DNA from: Solenopsis invicta
Lineage: Eukaryota; Arthropoda; Insecta; Hymenoptera; Formicidae
Length of the DNA stretch: 64,000 bases
Reading direction: 5' to 3'
Assembly (NCBI RefSeq): GCF_016802725.1
Contig: NC_052665.1
Coordinates: 6,324,001 to 6,388,000, forward strand
Positions within the stretch are counted from its first letter, which is position 1. Each line of letters starts with the position of its first letter. Positions 61,088 to 64,000 of the stretch are shown here, in pieces. A program made the translations under genes and the position numbers. The notes under the pieces were generated by a model. The model had not been told where the DNA came from. It worked only from the letters and a program-made list of their open reading frames with translations, and searched no databases.

Positions 61088-62124
61088 CAAAAGTGCAAAG
61101 AAGAAAAAAACAGAAAAGCAGAATCGTTGACACGAGGGTAGGTTATCTCTAAATGTCAAACAGTAAGAGGCAATGCGATCAATGACCTTGTAGCGATAAG
61201 CGAGCGCTTGTTACATTGTAATCCCGCTAATTATGATATCAACTTTTTTTCCACAATTTGTCGTACAATTTACGCATTTGAGACTATAAGTGTCGTAGTA
61301 CTGGATTGTTTCCTTTATTTCGATCAAATTTTATTTATCAATGGTTGACGTTCATTTAATTAAAATCTCAGACCTCATCCTCGGTCTTTTTCATTAATTA
61401 CTTGCGTATTTGCGCATTCGCGCACTCTTGCTCTTTAACGAGAAACCGTTACGCTTTGCAAGCTCTGCTTTCTAACGAGCATAATTAATAGTTTAACATA
61501 ATATGGTAACTACTCATGCAAGCAATGGTAATATTACTATTATTATTATTATTATTATTACTGTTATTATTATTAATATCATAATTATATTCTATGATAT
61601 ATATAGTGTTTTGTTGCATATTATAATACAAACGAATAAACATTATACGTATTTTCTTTCATGATAGCATCTACTGTTAATTATTTCATTTTAATTTTCC
61701 CTCGTCGTTATAACATTTTCATTAAAAAAATTGAATTCGTTGAGAAAGGTTATATTTCACTTTAGATAATAAAATACATATAACGCGAAACGTAAAATTT
61801 CATGATAGGAAAATCGATTTTGCATTTAAAATTTTTATTCACTGCGAGAATAATTTTTTTATTAACGGAACAAGTTTTTCCTTCGTTTGTTGGAGAACTC
61901 GCAACGTTGTTTCCTGAATGGTAATGCGTGACAACTGCAGTCGCTGTTGTACACAAGGAGATTCGTTTCTTACGTTTCGCTTCTCGATATTCGGCATGCA
62001 AGAATCGCAGGAACAAAGAATACGTATGGTGCTTTAAGATACATCGCCGCGAACGAATGTCCTTTTTCGTTCAGCATCGAAATTGCCGCATTTACACAGT
62101 TTCTTTCGGTTTCTCGTGTTTCAG

Positions 62125-62312
62125 AAGTGCACTGCCACAACATGCCATACGGCGGCAGCAGCAAGAACAGCGACACATACAACCAGAATGCTCTGGAGGA
62201 GACCACACGATCGGGGCCGTATTTCGACAAATCGGCCTCGAAGAACGTGACCGCCCTGCTGGGGAAGACCACGTACCTCAACTGCCGTGTCAAAAATTTG
62301 GGGAACAAAACG
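62125..62312 (+). CDS. dpr9: Internal exon of a Dpr-family Ig cell-surface protein (Dpr9-like)
   Basis: 188-nt internal exon, partial gene. It opens after a pyrimidine-rich AG acceptor (ending 62124) and closes at a GTGAGT donor (62313-62318). It enters in phase 1 and ends in phase 0. The translation runs from about VHCHNMPYGG to LNCRVKNLGNKT. The GPYFD start of the first Ig domain, NVTALLGKT, and the first Ig cysteine in YLNCRVKNLGNKT are hallmarks of insect Dpr (defective proboscis extension response) proteins; in the family the next exon starts VSWVRH. From memory the wording is closest to Dpr9, but the paralogue assignment is less certain than the family. Two N-glycosylation sequons (NVT, NKT) are visible. 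Dpr proteins are neuronal surface receptors that pair with DIPs in synaptic matching. The signal-peptide and second-Ig exons are not in view. Confidence 0.85.
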
Positions 62313-64000
62313 GTGAGTAAAAGAAATTCGCATATTTGCAAAGAAAAGAAATCTGTATTATTCGCTTGGTATCTTTTCTATTTATATCAATTTATTTATA
62401 TCAAAAGCGTTACGGCACAATTTCCTCGGATTATTTATAAATCGACGCTGTATAATGTCACATTATAATAGCGCGATATTATATTCATAAAATATTAACT
62501 TTATAAGGCGACTTGTTAATTCAAAGAAAAGTGCAACGGAACGGTGATGAGGTAAATACTGAATCAGGAAAGTAATTTTACTTTTTGCGTGCAATATAAA
62601 ACTTTTTTAACATTTTATAATTTTCAAATCGTAATGTTACTGCGTGATAACTAATTTCTTTCCGGAGGAAAGAAAAGTTACAATTTTTATACTGAAAAGA
62701 GAAATATTGAGAAACTTTAAGAAAAAAAAATGAAGAAAGTAACAATATTAACGGTAGAGCTACAGAGAATCCGGTTCGCGTTTTTGTCTCCTGATGAGTC
62801 AAAGGTAGCGAACGAAACCAATTCGACATTACGAATCGGAGGATTAACTTGGACCAGTTACAAGCGTGTAGAATTTAATTCAACGATGCGGGATGACGTA
62901 GGGACATAGGGATGCCTCTCTTTTTCCCCTCGCGATAAGATCTCGCTAATGGAAGGATACTAAAGTGACATGTTCGCGGGAGTAGATTAGGGACGACGCG
63001 GCCGAGAGAAGATTGAACGACATCTATGTAAACACAGCAGATTCTACGTTTTCTCCGGCCCAGTCTGAGTGAGGCGAAATATCGAGTGTCAATATTTTAT
63101 CGACACAATGGGGCGTCACCTGTCCCGGGCAAACTGCAGGGGTTACCGCCGGAAGTGCACTCGGGCATCAGCGCGACACCATGGTCTCTCGACAGTGCCA
63201 TTGAACGAAGTGTGCAGGTGTCTTTAGTACATGTATATGTATAATGTTTGGTCGTTGTAGCAGCCGTGCAATTAGGGCAGCTGCAGACGGAGCTTTGCGC
63301 AAAGCAAATAGGATTATAGAGCGTGGCATTATGAGTGGCGTCGATAAAATTCAGATTGATCTCGCGTCTCGCGGCCAGGCAGCTTTTTTTTTCCCGCAAG
63401 CTAGCGGAAACTCGTAAATGCAAAACGCCACATAATTCTCGTGTACTAATGGGGTGAATCTTGTTTATTTTATTATACGCCGCCGTTTCGATCACGTTAT
63501 CGCACTGTAGAACTTTCTCTTTAAACATTCGTCATGTGCGGTGTAGTCTCGTTAAGCCCTAAATGGGAAATATTTTATGCCGCTCGGTGTACGCATTAAG
63601 CAAATACGTCACATATACGTGTTGGGGATGTTATGACGGCAGACGAATTCATCGTTAAGGATTAGATATAACTCAGGGGTAAGCGAGGGAAAGATTGGCC
63701 TAGCCATAACTCACCCATAGTCGTCTCTTTTTGCTTGCGCGTCTCGTGGGAGCGATTAGATCGCTTGGATTATTCACGATAGTTTCCCACCAATTTATAG
63801 TTACCGAGACATATGAAAGAGTTAATATTGTTGACCCGTAGAATTTATCAAGTTTATACAATATTACGTTTATAATTTAAGTGAGACATGCTTGAAAAAA
63901 TTATATTCAATTTATAAAAATTCTCTATTCAAGATCTGTTCATCAATAAATTAGAGACAGAATCTAATGTTATTTTAGCAAAGGTTGAAAGTGCAGGAAG
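62313..64000 (+). other. Probable Dpr intron (partial)
   Basis: Starts with the GTGAGT donor. The expected next Dpr exon, beginning VSWVRH and continuing with TYTSDQRF-type sequence, is not present before the window ends. Confidence 0.6.

Larger units (their letters stand above)
51308..62124. other. Non-coding DNA between kinase cluster and Dpr exon
   Basis: AT-rich to about 54,300, then CpG-rich like the left of the window. It holds the palindrome, Inr/DPE pair, tandem duplication and microsatellites listed separately. No upstream Dpr exon (signal peptide) could be identified. Probably partly the intron preceding 62125. Confidence 0.5.

Noticed and set aside
62121..62333. Minus-strand ORF over the Dpr exon
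   Set aside because: Antisense shadow of a conserved exon.
1..64000. CRISPR array, rRNA or bacterial-type operon
   Set aside because: No spaced direct repeats, no rRNA-like sequence, and gene structure is eukaryotic.

Overview
The window looks like insect genomic DNA, most likely from a hymenopteran such as an ant. Two protein families support this: insect-type CHK/EcKL kinases, and one exon of the Dpr family of neuronal immunoglobulin cell-surface proteins. Introns, low gene density, many (CT)n and (TG)n microsatellites and numerous short TIR transposons (MITEs) agree. The species cannot be fixed from the sequence alone.

Layout. Positions 1 to about 28,100 are mainly CpG-rich non-coding DNA with no gene I can support; they hold microsatellites, one structured 0.87-kb TIR element (2822-3690) and small tandem repeats. 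From 28,100 to 31,900 there is a short MITE, an LTR-like fragment and a candidate 3' coding exon (31,472-31,819). From 31,877 to 34,635 lies a large imperfect inverted duplication. Each arm holds a homologous first-exon-like segment ending in a splice donor, so the pair points outward from a CpG-rich centre like a divergent promoter. Each arm has since gained its own transposon, and the other arm preserves the matching empty site.

From 38,279 to 50,760 there is an AT-rich tandem cluster of five intact, apparently single-exon genes, all on the minus strand, encoding CHK kinase-like (ecdysteroid kinase-like, EcKL; DUF1679-type) proteins of 398-406 residues. The two at the low-coordinate end are a recent tandem duplicate with two perfectly identical tracts (278 and 355 bp). 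That points to gene conversion or very recent exchange, and the C-terminus of the second gene looks recombinant with the third. Core promoters (TATA-like element plus TCAGT initiator, 29 bp apart) can be placed upstream of the two recent duplicates and used to choose start codons. Between and beyond the genes lie a 401-bp fold-back element, LTR-like sequence, a hAT-like MITE with a clear 8-bp target duplication, and a 43-bp near-perfect palindrome.

From 51,300 to 62,124 I see only non-coding DNA with repeats and a possible Inr/DPE promoter. At 62,125-62,312 is one internal exon of a Dpr gene on the plus strand (Dpr9-like), flanked by an AG acceptor and a GTGAGT donor. Its other exons are not visible, so much of the right-hand part is probably intron. 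The kinase cluster could lie inside that gene's long first intron on the opposite strand, but this is inference.

In function the kinases are expected to phosphorylate small hydroxylated substrates such as ecdysteroids or xenobiotic conjugates in the cytosol. The Dpr protein acts in neuronal surface recognition. Nothing suggests the two work together.
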